DNA of 64,000 bases from positions 3,394,501-3,458,500 of the forward strand of contig NZ_CP141944.1 in the NCBI RefSeq assembly GCF_035658495.1. Reading direction: 5' to 3'. Source of the DNA: Novosphingobium sp. RL4. GTDB taxonomy: Bacteria; Pseudomonadota; Alphaproteobacteria; Sphingomonadales; Sphingomonadaceae. A model generated the notes under the pieces. It saw nothing but the letters and a program-made list of their open reading frames with translations, had not been told where the DNA came from and searched no databases. How positions within the stretch are numbered: the stretch's first letter is position 1; each line of letters starts with the position of its first letter. The position numbers and the translations under genes were made by a program. Below, piece after piece: positions 30,309 to 39,936 of this stretch.

Positions 30309-31340
30309 TTACCGCCGACACGCGCCGAGGATAGCCTCGGGCATGGCGGACAAACTGAATTCCTTCTCGACCGCGCCCGCCTCGAAGGCGGCGCGCGGCA
30401 TTCCGTAGACCACGCAGGTTTCCCGGCTCTGGCCGAGCGTGCGGGCCCCGGCGTCGCGCATGGCCTTGAGGCCAAGGGCGCCGTCCGATCCCATTCCGGT
30501 GAGGATCACCCCGACCGCGCGCGAACCGAGCCGCGAAACCGACCGGAACAGCACGTCGACCGAAGGCCGGTGACCGCTGACGGTATCCCCCGCGACCAGC
30601 TTGACCTGGCCGCTGGTGCCGCCAAGCAGTTCCATGTGCTGACCGCCGCCCGGGGCGAGGTAGACCGTGCCCCGGCGCAGGTTCATGCCGTTCTGGGCCT
30701 CGACGACCTGCACGCGCGCTGCCTTGTCCAGGCGCACGGCGAAGCTGCCGGTGAAGATCGCGGGCATGTGCTGGACCACCAGCACCGGCGGGCAATCCGG
30801 CGGCAGGGCGCCGATGATCGAGAACAGCGCTTCCACGCCGCCGGTGGAGGCACCCACCGCGATCACCACATCGCGCAAGCTGCCCTGCGCCGCGTTGACA
30901 GGCGTGGGCGGGCTCGCCGTGCGGCGCACCGAGGAGCGCGCCGCGGCCTTGACGATCTTGCGCAGCAGCGCACCGTCCTGCGCGATTTCCAGCGGATTGC
31001 CGGAAGGCTTGGCGATGCAGTCCACCGCACCGAGACGCATGGCCTCGATGGTCGCTTCCGTCCCGCGCGCGGTCAGCGTCGAACACATGACCACCGGCAT
31101 CGGGCGCAGGCGCATGATGCGTTCGAGGAAGGACAGGCCGTCCATCCCCGGCATCTCGATATCGAGCGTGACCACGTCGGGATTGAGCGACTTGATCATC
31201 TCGCGCGCGGCATGGGGCTCGGGCGCCATGCCCACGACCTCGATGCCCGGATCCTGGCTCAGCAGCTTGTTCAGCAGCGCGCGCATCGCGGCGCTGTCGT
31301 CGACGATGAGGACACGGGTCTTTTCGGGCGCAACCGTCAT
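30309..31340 (-). CDS. cheB: CheB, receptor methylesterase
   Basis: Removes methyl groups from receptors when phosphorylated. 343 aa. Receiver with Asp60 (VVTLDIEMPGMDG); catalytic domain with Ser in AVGASTGG, His in VVQHMP and Asp in GMGSDGA. Overlaps cheR by 4 bp (ATGA). Confidence 0.97.
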   Translation of the reverse strand: MTVAPEKTRVLIVDDSAAMRALLNKLLSQDPGIEVVGMAPEPHAAREMIKSLNPDVVTLDIEMPGMDGLSFLERIMRLRPMPVVMCSTLTARGTEATIEAMRLGAVDCIAKPSGNPLEIAQDGALLRKIVKAAARSSVRRTASPPTPVNAAQGSLRDVVIAVGASTGGVEALFSIIGALPPDCPPVLVVQHMPAIFTGSFAVRLDKAARVQVVEAQNGMNLRRGTVYLAPGGGQHMELLGGTSGQVKLVAGDTVSGHRPSVDVLFRSVSRLGSRAVGVILTGMGSDGALGLKAMRDAGARTLGQSRETCVVYGMPRAAFEAGAVEKEFSLSAMPEAILGACRR

Positions 31341-32224
31341 GCGGCGCCTCCGTCGTTGCGGGCGTAGATCGTCTGGCCGACAGGCTTCATCAGCCGCGCG
31401 GCGGGACCGATCAGGCGTTCCGAATGGCCGATATAGAGATAGCCGCCGGGCGCCAGCATCTCGACGAAGCGCGCCTCCAGCTCGGCCTTGGCGGTATCGT
31501 CGAAATAGATCATCACGTTACGGCAGAAGATCACGTCGTACTTGCGCCGCATCGGCCAGGGCTCGAACAGATTGAGCACGCGGGCCGCCACCAGCTCGCG
31601 CAGCGGCTCGACCACGACGTGCTCGCCGCCGGCTTCCTCGCGCATCCAGCGCTTGCGATAGGTTTCCGGGATCGGCTCGACCGTGGCGGCGGGATAGCGC
31701 GCCTCCTGCACGGACTGCACGACATGCGGGGCAATATCGGTGGCCAGCAGGCGCACATCGCCCTGCCGCAGCCATGCCGCGCTGGTCGGGCCGTCTCCGG
31801 CGAGGCACATGGCGATGGAATAGACTTCCTCACCGCTGGAGCAGCCGGCCGACCAGATGCGCACCTTTTCGCCCCGGCGCGCGCGGTCCTGCAGCATCGG
31901 CAGGACTTCGCGGCGCAAGTGGTCGAAGTGGTGGTTCTCGCGGAAGAAATGCGTGTGGTTGGTGGTCAGCGCCACCACCATGGCATGACGTTCCACGGCA
32001 TCGCGCTGGACCAGCGCGACGTAGTCCACGAAGCTGGACAACCCATGCTCGCGCAGGCGGCGGCTCAGGCGCGAGTGGACGAGCGTCATCTTGGCCTCGA
32101 CCAGATGGATGCGCGCCTCCCGCTGCATGATCGCGGCGATGTCGCGGAACTGCGCGGGACGCAGTTCGGCCGTGCCGGACAGTGCGCTCCCGCTCATTCC
32201 TTCAGGGGCAGCCAGCGTGCTCAT
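31337..32224 (-). CDS. cheR: CheR, receptor methyltransferase
   Basis: SAM-dependent methylation of receptor glutamates. 295 aa. N-terminal helical domain, then the SAM-binding motif RIWSAGCSSGEEVYSIAM, and FCRNVMIYFD. The start at 32224 overlaps the cheW stop as TGATG; a longer frame upstream is a cheW shadow. The beta-subdomain that binds receptor pentapeptides seems present (AARYPA region), which matters because the receptor at 61213 ends in DWMDF. Confidence 0.96.
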   Translation of the reverse strand: MSTLAAPEGMSGSALSGTAELRPAQFRDIAAIMQREARIHLVEAKMTLVHSRLSRRLREHGLSSFVDYVALVQRDAVERHAMVVALTTNHTHFFRENHHFDHLRREVLPMLQDRARRGEKVRIWSAGCSSGEEVYSIAMCLAGDGPTSAAWLRQGDVRLLATDIAPHVVQSVQEARYPAATVEPIPETYRKRWMREEAGGEHVVVEPLRELVAARVLNLFEPWPMRRKYDVIFCRNVMIYFDDTAKAELEARFVEMLAPGGYLYIGHSERLIGPAARLMKPVGQTIYARNDGGAA

Positions 32225-32715
32225 CAGGCCACGAAGTCCGGGACCTGGCGGGTCAGGCTCAGCGCGTCGAGGTCGAGCAGCAGGCACATGGCTTCGGCAT
32301 TGGCCGCGTCATGCGTGCGGCGCTCGATCTTGACGAGACCGGCGATGGCGCCCTGCTCGTTGATCTCGACATCCGGCGCAGGCTGGATCTCGCTGCCCTG
32401 GATCACGACGATGTCCTGCACTTCGTCCACCAGGAAGCCGGCGTGACGACCGGCAATGGTGACGACGAGGATGCACGAGCGCGAATGCAGTTCGCTCGGC
32501 GCCCAGCCCAGGCGCTCGGACAGGCCGACCACGGGAACCACCGAACCACGCAGGTTGGTCACGCCCTTCACGTAAGGCGGGACGCTCGGCAGCGGGGTCG
32601 GTTCTTCCCACTCGCGGATTTCCAGCAGCGAACGCATGTCGATGCCGAACAGGCGGCTGCCCAGCGTGAAGGTGACGATCTTGCGTTCGTCGAGTTCGGT
32701 GTCTTCGGTGCTCAT
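32224..32715 (-). CDS. cheW: CheW, coupling protein
   Basis: Links chemoreceptors to CheA. 163 aa. Typical features: TFTLGSRLFGIDMRSLLEIR, VKGVTNLRGSVVPVVGLSER, FLVDEVQDIV. 4-bp overlap with cheA. Confidence 0.96.
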   Translation of the reverse strand: MSTEDTELDERKIVTFTLGSRLFGIDMRSLLEIREWEEPTPLPSVPPYVKGVTNLRGSVVPVVGLSERLGWAPSELHSRSCILVVTIAGRHAGFLVDEVQDIVVIQGSEIQPAPDVEINEQGAIAGLVKIERRTHDAANAEAMCLLLDLDALSLTRQVPDFVA

Positions 32716-34931
32716 GCTGCCATTCCTTTCAGCGCATACTTGGAAGAGCCGCCGGTCGGCGCGACCAGGGCATCGATGTCGAGGATCAGCGCGATCGAGC
32801 CGTCGCCGAGGATGGTGGCGCCGCCGAGGCCGCGGATCGGGTGGAGGTTGTCCTCCAGGCTCTTGATCACGACTTCGCGGCGGTTATCGATCGTGTCGAC
32901 CATGAGGCCGACGTTCCCGGCCGTCTCGCTTTCGACGATGATGACGAGCGATTCCTCGGGCGGTCGGTTCGAACCGACGCCGAACATCTCTCCGACCCGG
33001 CGCACCGGCAGGTACTGGCCGCGCAGTTCGATGACCTCCGAGGTCGGCGAGGTCGCCTGCACCTGTCCCGGTTCGGGCTGGACGGTTTCCACCACGTTGG
33101 CGAGCGGCAGCACGAAGCGCTGGTCGCTCAGGCGCACGATCATGCCGTCGAGGATCGCCAGCGTCAGCGGCAGGCCCATCGAGAAGGTCGTCCCCTCTCC
33201 CGGCACCGAGTGGATTTCCAGACGGCCGCCCAGCGCCTCGACGTTCGAGCGGACCACGTCCATGCCGACGCCGCGACCCGAGATGTTCGAGATCGTCTCC
33301 GCCGTTGAGAACCCCGGCGCGCAGATCAGGCCGTCGATCTCCTCGTCGGAGATCTGGGCGTCCGCCGCGATGATGCCGCGCTCGATCGCCTTGGCGCGCA
33401 CCCGTTCGCGGTTGATGCCGCGCCCGTCGTCACGCACGCGCACGATGATGCGCGCGCCTTTCTGCTCGGCCGAAAGGTGGATGGTGCCTTCGGCGGGCTT
33501 GCCGGCCGCGATCCGCTCCTCGGCGCTTTCGATGCCGTGGTCCACCGCGTTGCGGATCATGTGAGTCAGCGGATCGCCGATCTTCTCGATCACACCCTTG
33601 TCCACCTCGGTCATCTCGCCGATGGTTTCGAGCACGACCTTCTTGCCAGTTTCGGCCGAAAGGTCGCGCAGCATGCGGGGCACGCGCGAGAACGCCTGCT
33701 TGATCGGCTGCGCGCGCAGCGACATGACGTTGTCCTGGATCTGGCGCGTCAGGCGCGACAGTTCGGGAAGCTCGACACGTTCCTGGTCGGCGGGCGAAAG
33801 CCGGTCCGACAGGATCGATCCCCGGATCACCAGCTCGCCCACGAGGTTCAGCAACTGGTCGAGCTTGGACAGATCGACGCGGATGGACTGCGCCACTTCG
33901 ACGCTGGCCTGCCGCGCTTCCGCCTTCGGCTTCCCCGGCGCTGCCGCCGGCGAAACCGCCGCCGCCGGAGACACCGCAGCAGCCACCACGGGGGCCGGTT
34001 CGACCGGCACGAGCGTCAGCAGCTCTTCCGGAGCGGGCAGCGGTTCGAACACGCCGAAGCCGTCGAATTCAGCGGCGACGGATTGTTCCACCACCACCAT
34101 GGTAACGACCGCTTCCTCGCGCTCGATCTCGATCAGCGAGTCCGGTGCCACGAAGTCGAAACAGTCGCGAATGTCCTGTTCGCCCACGGTACCGGGAACG
34201 TGCAGGGTCCAGACGAAATAGCTGTCCTCGGGGTCGAGGTCGCGCAGGCCGGGCAGCGTGTCCATCTCGACACCGGTAACGGCGGCGCCCATGTCCTCCA
34301 GTTCGCGGATCACCAGCATCGGCTCGCCGCCATTGGCCAGCGCGCCGCGCGACGGGCCGAAGCGAACCGTCCATCCGGCGGGTTCGGCGGGCTCGGCCGG
34401 GGCGAAGTCCTCAAGGTCGACCGCCACCGGCTCGAAGCCGAAGGGATCGAAGTCCTCGATCACCGCGGCAACCGGAGTGAAGCCGAAATCATCCGCCTCC
34501 GCGGCGGGAACGGGTGCCGCGACCGGCTCTGCCGCCGCGACCGCACCCTTGCTTTCCAGCACCGCGTCGAGCTGCTCGAGCATCGCGGCGTCCGCCGGCG
34601 GCTCGGTGCCGCTCTGCGCGGCGGTAACGTGGTCCGACAGGATATCGAAAGCGCCCAGCATGATCTGGGTCACTTCGGCGCTGGCCGGAATGCGCCCACC
34701 GCGCACTTCGTCGAGCACGTTTTCGAACCGGTGCGAGAAGGCGAGCAGCGCGGCATGGCCGAAGGCGCCCGAACCGCCCTTGATGGAGTGGACCGCGCGG
34801 AACACGCCGGCGATCGTCTCAGACGAGACATCGCCCTCGGCCATGGCCGAAAGACCCTGCTCGGCCACGGCGAGACCTTCGACACACTCCTCGAAGAAGA
34901 TGCCCTGGATTTCGTCGAGTTCGTCGCTCAC
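32712..34931 (-). CDS. cheA: CheA, chemotaxis histidine kinase
   Basis: Central kinase, 739 aa. P1 HPt domain with phospho-His48 (FRAVHSIKGGSGAFG). A Glu/Asp/Phe/Pro-rich linker at about 140-205 with repeated DFxPFGFEPV units. A P2-like domain at about 205-290. P3 dimerisation at about 355-420 (LSKLDQLLNLVGELVIR), P4 ATPase with N and G boxes (DPLTHMIRNAVDHGIES, ISGRGVGMDVVR), and the P5 CheW-like domain at about 600-735. Complete. Confidence 0.97.
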   Translation of the reverse strand: MSDELDEIQGIFFEECVEGLAVAEQGLSAMAEGDVSSETIAGVFRAVHSIKGGSGAFGHAALLAFSHRFENVLDEVRGGRIPASAEVTQIMLGAFDILSDHVTAAQSGTEPPADAAMLEQLDAVLESKGAVAAAEPVAAPVPAAEADDFGFTPVAAVIEDFDPFGFEPVAVDLEDFAPAEPAEPAGWTVRFGPSRGALANGGEPMLVIRELEDMGAAVTGVEMDTLPGLRDLDPEDSYFVWTLHVPGTVGEQDIRDCFDFVAPDSLIEIEREEAVVTMVVVEQSVAAEFDGFGVFEPLPAPEELLTLVPVEPAPVVAAAVSPAAAVSPAAAPGKPKAEARQASVEVAQSIRVDLSKLDQLLNLVGELVIRGSILSDRLSPADQERVELPELSRLTRQIQDNVMSLRAQPIKQAFSRVPRMLRDLSAETGKKVVLETIGEMTEVDKGVIEKIGDPLTHMIRNAVDHGIESAEERIAAGKPAEGTIHLSAEQKGARIIVRVRDDGRGINRERVRAKAIERGIIAADAQISDEEIDGLICAPGFSTAETISNISGRGVGMDVVRSNVEALGGRLEIHSVPGEGTTFSMGLPLTLAILDGMIVRLSDQRFVLPLANVVETVQPEPGQVQATSPTSEVIELRGQYLPVRRVGEMFGVGSNRPPEESLVIIVESETAGNVGLMVDTIDNRREVVIKSLEDNLHPIRGLGGATILGDGSIALILDIDALVAPTGGSSKYALKGMAA

Positions 34932-35293
34932 GGGCAGACGCGGCGCACCGCCGCCCCCAGTTTGGCCGCTTCGAACGGCTTGGTGATCCAGCCGGTGGCC
35001 CCTGCTTCGCGCGCACGGGTCTTCTTCTCGTCCGAGAATTCGGTGGACAGCACCAGGATCGGGGTGCCCCGGAATTCCGGCACCGCGCGCACCGCCTCGA
35101 TCAGTTCGAAGCCGTCCATCCTGGGCATGTTGATATCGGTGATGAGCAGGTCCGGCTTCACTTCATGCATGCGCTCGAGGCCGTGCTCGCCGTCATCGGC
35201 GACTTCGACCTGGAAGCCCTGCGCAGCCAGCGAGGCCTTTAGAAGCATCCGCATCGAGGCGGAGTCATCGACGGTCAGGATGAGTTTGCTCAC
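34928..35293 (-). CDS. cheY: CheY-type response regulator (first)
   Basis: Single-domain receiver, 121 aa. TVDDSASMRM, Asp53 (LLITDINMPRMDG), Ser/Thr in VLSTEF, Lys in WITKPF. It overlaps cheA and the STAS gene by 4 bp on each side, so its expression is linked to both. Confidence 0.94.
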   Translation of the reverse strand: MSKLILTVDDSASMRMLLKASLAAQGFQVEVADDGEHGLERMHEVKPDLLITDINMPRMDGFELIEAVRAVPEFRGTPILVLSTEFSDEKKTRAREAGATGWITKPFEAAKLGAAVRRVCP

Positions 35294-35628
35294 GACGGAA
35301 ATTCCTCTTCAGAAAGGCCGACGGCTTCTGCCAGTCCGCAGGCCTGCACGCGCTCGACGAAGGCCGTGCTGGGATTGACGATCTCGAATTCATGGCCGGC
35401 CTCGCGCGCTTCGGCGCGGGCGGCGACAAGCAGTTGAAGCACCGCCTGTCCCACGGTCTCGACCTGGCTCGCATCGATGTGCATCGCGCCATCGAAGTCG
35501 CAGGCAAGGACCATGCGGACCCGCAGGTCCTCCGCGGTCACGGTGGACCCATGGACAGGCAGTTGCAGCGAGCGATCCTCGCTGGCCAGCCCGGCTTCGG
35601 GGCTGACGGTTTCAGGCAGGCTTGGCAT
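35290..35628 (-). CDS. STAS-domain protein
   Basis: Small STAS (anti-sigma-antagonist-like) protein, 112 aa, between motA and cheY. Family pattern: LACDFDGAMHIDASQVETVG, FEIVNPSTAFVERVQACGL. The phosphorylatable residue of SpoIIAA-type proteins would be Ser in HIDASQV. STAS proteins occur at this place in several alphaproteobacterial chemotaxis operons; function unknown. It overlaps the motA end by 17 bp. Confidence 0.8.
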   Translation of the reverse strand: MPSLPETVSPEAGLASEDRSLQLPVHGSTVTAEDLRVRMVLACDFDGAMHIDASQVETVGQAVLQLLVAARAEAREAGHEFEIVNPSTAFVERVQACGLAEAVGLSEEEFPS

Positions 35629-36496
35629 TGAGCTGATCCTTCACTTCGTCGAGCGCGGTCTCGAGCTGCGTGAACGAGGGCGCGTAAGGCGAAGGGGTCA
35701 TGCGGCGCGCCAGTTCGATGGCGACTTCCGTAGGCTGGCCCTGCGCGTGCCCGACGATGGCGGTCTTGACGATGAGATATGGCTTGAAATCGGAATCGAT
35801 GATCTGCTGCAGCTTCTGCGCGATCGGGCCGACGAGACAGTAGGCCAGAAGAACGCCCAGGAAGGTGCCGACCAGGGCGCCGCCGATCATCGCGCCGAGG
35901 ATCTCGGTGGGCTGGTCGATCGAGCTCATGGTCTTGATGACGCCGAGAACGGCGGCCACGATGCCCAGCGCGGGCAGGCCGTCGGCCATCATCTGGAGCG
36001 CGTGCTGCGGCGCCATTTCCTCGGCGTGGTGACGTTCGATATCGCCTTCCATCGCTTCGGCAAGCTGGTGCGGGTCCTCGAAGTTGACCGTCATCATGCG
36101 CAGGTAGTCGCATGTGAATTCAATGAGGCCCCGGTCGTCCAGCAGACGGGGATAGCGCATGAAGATCGGGCTTTCCTCCGGCGCGTCGAGATGCTTCTCG
36201 ATCGAGTTCGCGCCTTCCTTGCGGAAGGTGGCAAGCAGCGCGAACAGCAGCGCCAGCAGGTCGCGGAAGTCCACTTCGGTCCAGCGACCGCCCTGGAACA
36301 CGCGCTTCACGCCGGCCCAGGTCTTCTTCACCGTGGTCATCGAATTGCCCAGGATGAAGGCGCCGACCGCCGCGCCGGCGATCGCCAGCATTTCGTGCGG
36401 CAAGGCATGGAAGATGACCATGATATTGCCGCCCGACATCAGGAAGCTGCCGAATACGCACAGCAGGATGACGACGAGGCCGATGGCGTTGAGCAT
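35612..36496 (-). CDS. motA: MotA, stator protein
   Basis: Proton-channel stator subunit, 294 aa, four membrane helices. Typical features: SGGNIMVIFHALPHEMLAIA, the cytoplasmic loop, ADGLPALGIVAAVLGVIKTM and GALVGTFLGVLLAYCLVGPI. First gene of the long operon down to pilZ, preceded by a TCCTATAAC box. Confidence 0.96.
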   Translation of the reverse strand: MLNAIGLVVILLCVFGSFLMSGGNIMVIFHALPHEMLAIAGAAVGAFILGNSMTTVKKTWAGVKRVFQGGRWTEVDFRDLLALLFALLATFRKEGANSIEKHLDAPEESPIFMRYPRLLDDRGLIEFTCDYLRMMTVNFEDPHQLAEAMEGDIERHHAEEMAPQHALQMMADGLPALGIVAAVLGVIKTMSSIDQPTEILGAMIGGALVGTFLGVLLAYCLVGPIAQKLQQIIDSDFKPYLIVKTAIVGHAQGQPTEVAIELARRMTPSPYAPSFTQLETALDEVKDQLNAKPA

Positions 36497-36552
36497 GAAA
36501 AAGGTCCGCGAATGGTGGCCGCAAAAGGTTAGGAGGCTCTCGCCTTGCGTTA

Positions 36553-36561
36553 GTTATAGGA
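36553..36561 (-). promoter_or_regulatory. Candidate motA/che operon promoter box
   Basis: TCCTATAAC on the minus strand, 57 nt before the motA ATG. No GTTGCC-like element is seen upstream. Confidence 0.5.
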
Positions 36562-36635
36562 TGCTTGCGCCGGGGCCGGTGCCACACCACCGGATTTTCC
36601 CGAGGCCATGCGGCTCACCGCAAACCCGCGACCGT

Positions 36636-36657
36636 TTTGCCCCGCTTCGTCCTATAT
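36636..36657 (+). promoter_or_regulatory. Candidate flaF promoter
   Basis: TTTGCC (36636-36641), 8 nt, then TCCTATAT (36650-36657), 31 nt before the flaF ATG. The position supports the start at 36689. Confidence 0.45.
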
Positions 36658-36688
36658 GGAGAAGGCAGTCGTCCTCGCGGGAGCCAAC

Positions 36689-37051
36689 ATGTCACTCAAT
36701 GCCTATCAGCGCGTGCAGCAGATCGCGGCCACGCCACGCCGGAACGAATACCGGCTGATGAGCCAGATCACCGGCGAGATGATCGCCGCGCGCGATGCCG
36801 GCCTTCGCGGCGCGGCGCTCGCGCCGTCCCTGCACCGCAACCGTCAGGCGTGGACCACGTTTTCGACGATGTGTGCAACCGAAGGCAATCAACTTCCCGA
36901 TGACTTGCGCGCCCGGATCATTTCTATCGGAATGTGGGTAGAGAAGTACACATCGCAGGTCATTACCGGCCGCGATACCATCGACGATCTCATTGTCGTT
37001 AATCGCGCGATTATCGAAGGACTTGCAAACGAGAACGGGACCGGCAACTAA
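36689..37051 (+). CDS. flaF: FlaF, flagellin regulator
   Basis: Alphaproteobacterial regulator of flagellin synthesis/secretion that works with FlbT. 120 aa. Family pattern: MSLNAYQRVQQIAATPRRNE at the start, and WTTFSTMCATEGNQLPDDLR followed by ARIISIGMWVEKYT. The ATG has GGAG 6 nt upstream. In many species flaF and flbT are neighbours; here flbT lies 9 kb away. Confidence 0.94.
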   Translation: MSLNAYQRVQQIAATPRRNEYRLMSQITGEMIAARDAGLRGAALAPSLHRNRQAWTTFSTMCATEGNQLPDDLRARIISIGMWVEKYTSQVITGRDTIDDLIVVNRAIIEGLANENGTGN

Positions 37052-37227
37052 GGAATCATACTTATCCGCGGTTAGTAATTTTTTCGAAAAGATTATCAAT
37101 CGCTTACTGCCTGCCCCGGGGAGATTGGCCGAGGACCGTCTACCCCGTCTATTTACAAACACGTCCAAACCCTTAATGGCCCGAACGTCCTGATACTGGA
37201 AAGTCAGGGCGCAATAAGCGGGTCGGA

Positions 37228-39936
37228 ATGCAGGAATTGAATCCTCCGCCACAGCGCATGGGCGGGTCGCTTCCTGTAAGGATGGTTCCGGCCGTTCCCG
37301 TCTTCGTCGCCGTGGCGCACCTTGTTTGCGTGATCGTCCTGTCCGGCTGGTATCTCGGGAAACCGGGCCTTGCCGGATTGGGCGGAAGCGACTTCCTGAT
37401 GCAGCCGCAGACGGCGGTTTCCTGCCTTGTCATCGGCATATCCGTTATTCTCGCCGGCCTGGGCAGGCGCGACGCCAGCCGCTGGGTTCTGGTGCTTCCC
37501 CTGCTTATAGGATCGGCGGCCCTCGTACAGGAATTGTCAGGGTACTCCTTCGGGACCGACCCCTTGCTCTTCCCGGAGAGCATCCGCCACCAGCTGCGCC
37601 CCTTCCCCGGCCGCCCCGGCATGCTGCCCGCCATCACGATCGTGCTGGTCTGCCTGGCCGCCATGGCAGTGGCCTCCCGCAGCGGCATGTTCCGCCGGAT
37701 GACCGTCACGTTCGCCTGCGTGGCGATCGCCATCGCCGCTATCGCCGGAAGCCTGGTCCCGCTGGGCATCAGCAACCTCGCGCCCGCCACCCGCCATGCG
37801 CTCATGTCGATCCCGACTGCTCTTGCCCTCAGCATGCTGGCCATCGGCATCATCGCGCTGCGGCGCCAGTACGCCTGGCCCCGCAACCCCGCCTGCGGGT
37901 TCGGTTCGGGCACGCTCCAGTGGTGCCTGATCCTGTGCGTCTCGGTGCCGGTAATTTCCGCGCTGCTCCGCTTCTTGGGGGAACGCTCGGGCCAGATCGG
38001 GCCGGAGCTTGCCCAGATCGTCCAGGTCGTGGCGCAAGTCACGCTGTCCTGCGCGCTGATCGCCTGGGCCTGGATGCGGATCGCGCGCGAAAGCGGAGCG
38101 CGCTGGGCCGTCAATCTCGCGCTGGACGAAGCCCCGATCGCGATCACCGATCCTGACGGCAAGATCCTGCGCTGGTCGCGCGGCTGCGAGCGTCTCTACG
38201 GCTGGTCGTCCGAACAGGCGCTCGGCCGTTTCGAACACGAGCTGACCGGCGCGCCCCCGCTTTCGCCCGGGGAAGAGGAGAGCCTGCTCGGCGGCCAGCG
38301 GCAGGAGTGCGAAATCAACGCCTTCCACGCGGACGGCACATCCCTGCGCATCCTGCTGGGGCGTCAGGCCGTGCAGCCCCGCTCGGACCTGCCGGCAATG
38401 GTGGTCCTGTCGATGACCGACATCACCGCCCGCCAGCAGGCCGAGGATGCCATGCTGGCCAGCGATGCCCGCCTTTCTCTGGCGGTGGACCTGCATGAGC
38501 TGGGCATCTTCGAATGGTCCAGCAAATCCGATTCCTTCGTCTTCCACGGCCATGCGGAGCGCCTGTTCGGAGTGGAGCCCGGCGCCTTCCAGGGCGGCAT
38601 GTCGGACTGGATCGGCCACCTCGCCACCACGTTCGACACGACATTCCTGCCGCCCGCCACGCCCGAGCACTGGCAACCGGGACGCCACGCCTTCCGCTTC
38701 CGCTCGATCCGGCCGGACATGCCCGACATCGTGGAGGGCACTGTCCACATCCACCGGGGCGAAGCGGCATGGGACGTTTCGATGATCGGCATCGTGATGG
38801 ATGCCAGCGAGCGAGAGCGGCATGCGGAAATGCTCCGCTCCCGCGAATCCGAGCTGCGCTCGATCCTGGAGACCGTGCCGGAAGCGATGATCACCATCGA
38901 CGGGAACGGGCAGATCCGCTCCTTCTCGGCCACGGCGGAAACACTTTTCGGCTATGCCGCGCATGAGGTGCTGGGCAAGGATGTGCGGATGCTGCTGCCG
39001 CAATATGTCCGTCCTTCGCCCGAACCGGCGCTGCGCAGCCTCACGCCCCCGACGCCGCCCCGGATCACCGCGGGGCTGGACCGCGAAGGCAACGAACTTC
39101 CGATCGAGATCGCGGTCGGCGCCGCGAACATCGGCAACGAGCGCATCGCCATCGCCTTCATCCGCAACCTGCGTGAGCAGCTGGCGACACAGGCGCGCCT
39201 GAACGAACTGCGCGAACAGTTCCTCCACGCCTCGCGGGTCAGTGCGATGGGCGAGATGGGGGCCGGCCTTGCGCATGAGCTCAACCAGCCGCTGACCGCG
39301 ACGTCTAACCTGCTGGGCGCCGTGGACCTCCTGATGGAGCGTGACGGCGATCCCCGGCAGCTTCGCTACATGCTCGACCTCGCACGGCAGGAGGTGCTGC
39401 GCGCCGGCGCGATCATCCGCCGCATGCGCGCCTTCGTCACGCGGGGAGAACTGGATATCCGCGCCGAACCGCTGGAGGACGTGATAGCCGAGACGCTCCA
39501 GCTCGCCCGGGCCCGTAGCCGTGCGCCGGGCGTTCGCCTGCACTACCTTCCTCTCGGCGCGGCACCTTGCATCCTTGCCGATCGCATCCAGATTCAGCAG
39601 GTTCTGGTCAACGTCATCAACAATGCCTTCGACGCCCTCGAAGGCCATAACAACGAGTCGCCCGAAATCACCATATCCACCCGCCAACTGCATGATGGCC
39701 ACATCATGGTCAGTGTAGCCGACAACGGCCCCGGAATGCCCGAGGCCATCATCAGCCGCCCCTTCGAAGCCTTTGCCTCCACCAAGGCCAACGGCATGGG
39801 ACTGGGGCTTTCGATCTGCCGACGTATCGTGGAAGCGCATGGCGGGCGCTTTTCGGTGCGCAATGTCGCGGGCGGCGGCGCGGCGGTCGACGTCACCCTG
39901 CCCACTTATTCAGAGCTGGAGCTGAAGACCGGATGA
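37228..39936 (+). CDS. FixL-like membrane PAS histidine kinase without heme ligand
   Basis: Sensor kinase, 902 aa. About six membrane helices at 20-285, then PAS-like regions at about 290-405, 415-535 and 545-655, HisKA with phospho-His near 683 (GAGLAHELNQPLTAT) and HATPase at 770-895 (VINNAFDALEG, DNGPGMP, GMGLGLSICRRIVEAHGG). The last PAS-HisKA part closely follows the FixL pattern (ILETVPEAMITIDGNG, AFIRNLREQ, SRVSAMGEMGAGLAHELNQP), but the loop that carries the heme-binding His in FixL reads LPQYVRPSPEP, without His. Heme oxygen sensing by this PAS is therefore unlikely. Overlaps the next gene by 4 bp. Confidence 0.9.
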   Translation: MQELNPPPQRMGGSLPVRMVPAVPVFVAVAHLVCVIVLSGWYLGKPGLAGLGGSDFLMQPQTAVSCLVIGISVILAGLGRRDASRWVLVLPLLIGSAALVQELSGYSFGTDPLLFPESIRHQLRPFPGRPGMLPAITIVLVCLAAMAVASRSGMFRRMTVTFACVAIAIAAIAGSLVPLGISNLAPATRHALMSIPTALALSMLAIGIIALRRQYAWPRNPACGFGSGTLQWCLILCVSVPVISALLRFLGERSGQIGPELAQIVQVVAQVTLSCALIAWAWMRIARESGARWAVNLALDEAPIAITDPDGKILRWSRGCERLYGWSSEQALGRFEHELTGAPPLSPGEEESLLGGQRQECEINAFHADGTSLRILLGRQAVQPRSDLPAMVVLSMTDITARQQAEDAMLASDARLSLAVDLHELGIFEWSSKSDSFVFHGHAERLFGVEPGAFQGGMSDWIGHLATTFDTTFLPPATPEHWQPGRHAFRFRSIRPDMPDIVEGTVHIHRGEAAWDVSMIGIVMDASERERHAEMLRSRESELRSILETVPEAMITIDGNGQIRSFSATAETLFGYAAHEVLGKDVRMLLPQYVRPSPEPALRSLTPPTPPRITAGLDREGNELPIEIAVGAANIGNERIAIAFIRNLREQLATQARLNELREQFLHASRVSAMGEMGAGLAHELNQPLTATSNLLGAVDLLMERDGDPRQLRYMLDLARQEVLRAGAIIRRMRAFVTRGELDIRAEPLEDVIAETLQLARARSRAPGVRLHYLPLGAAPCILADRIQIQQVLVNVINNAFDALEGHNNESPEITISTRQLHDGHIMVSVADNGPGMPEAIISRPFEAFASTKANGMGLGLSICRRIVEAHGGRFSVRNVAGGGAAVDVTLPTYSELELKTG

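Noticed and set aside
33477..35378. A 633-codon plus-strand frame
   Set aside because: Shadow of cheA and cheY; composition is Arg/His-rich without domains.
37505..37512. TTATAGGA (reverse of the promoter box)
   Set aside because: Lies inside the coding region of the histidine kinase gene and points to no minus-strand gene start; taken as chance.
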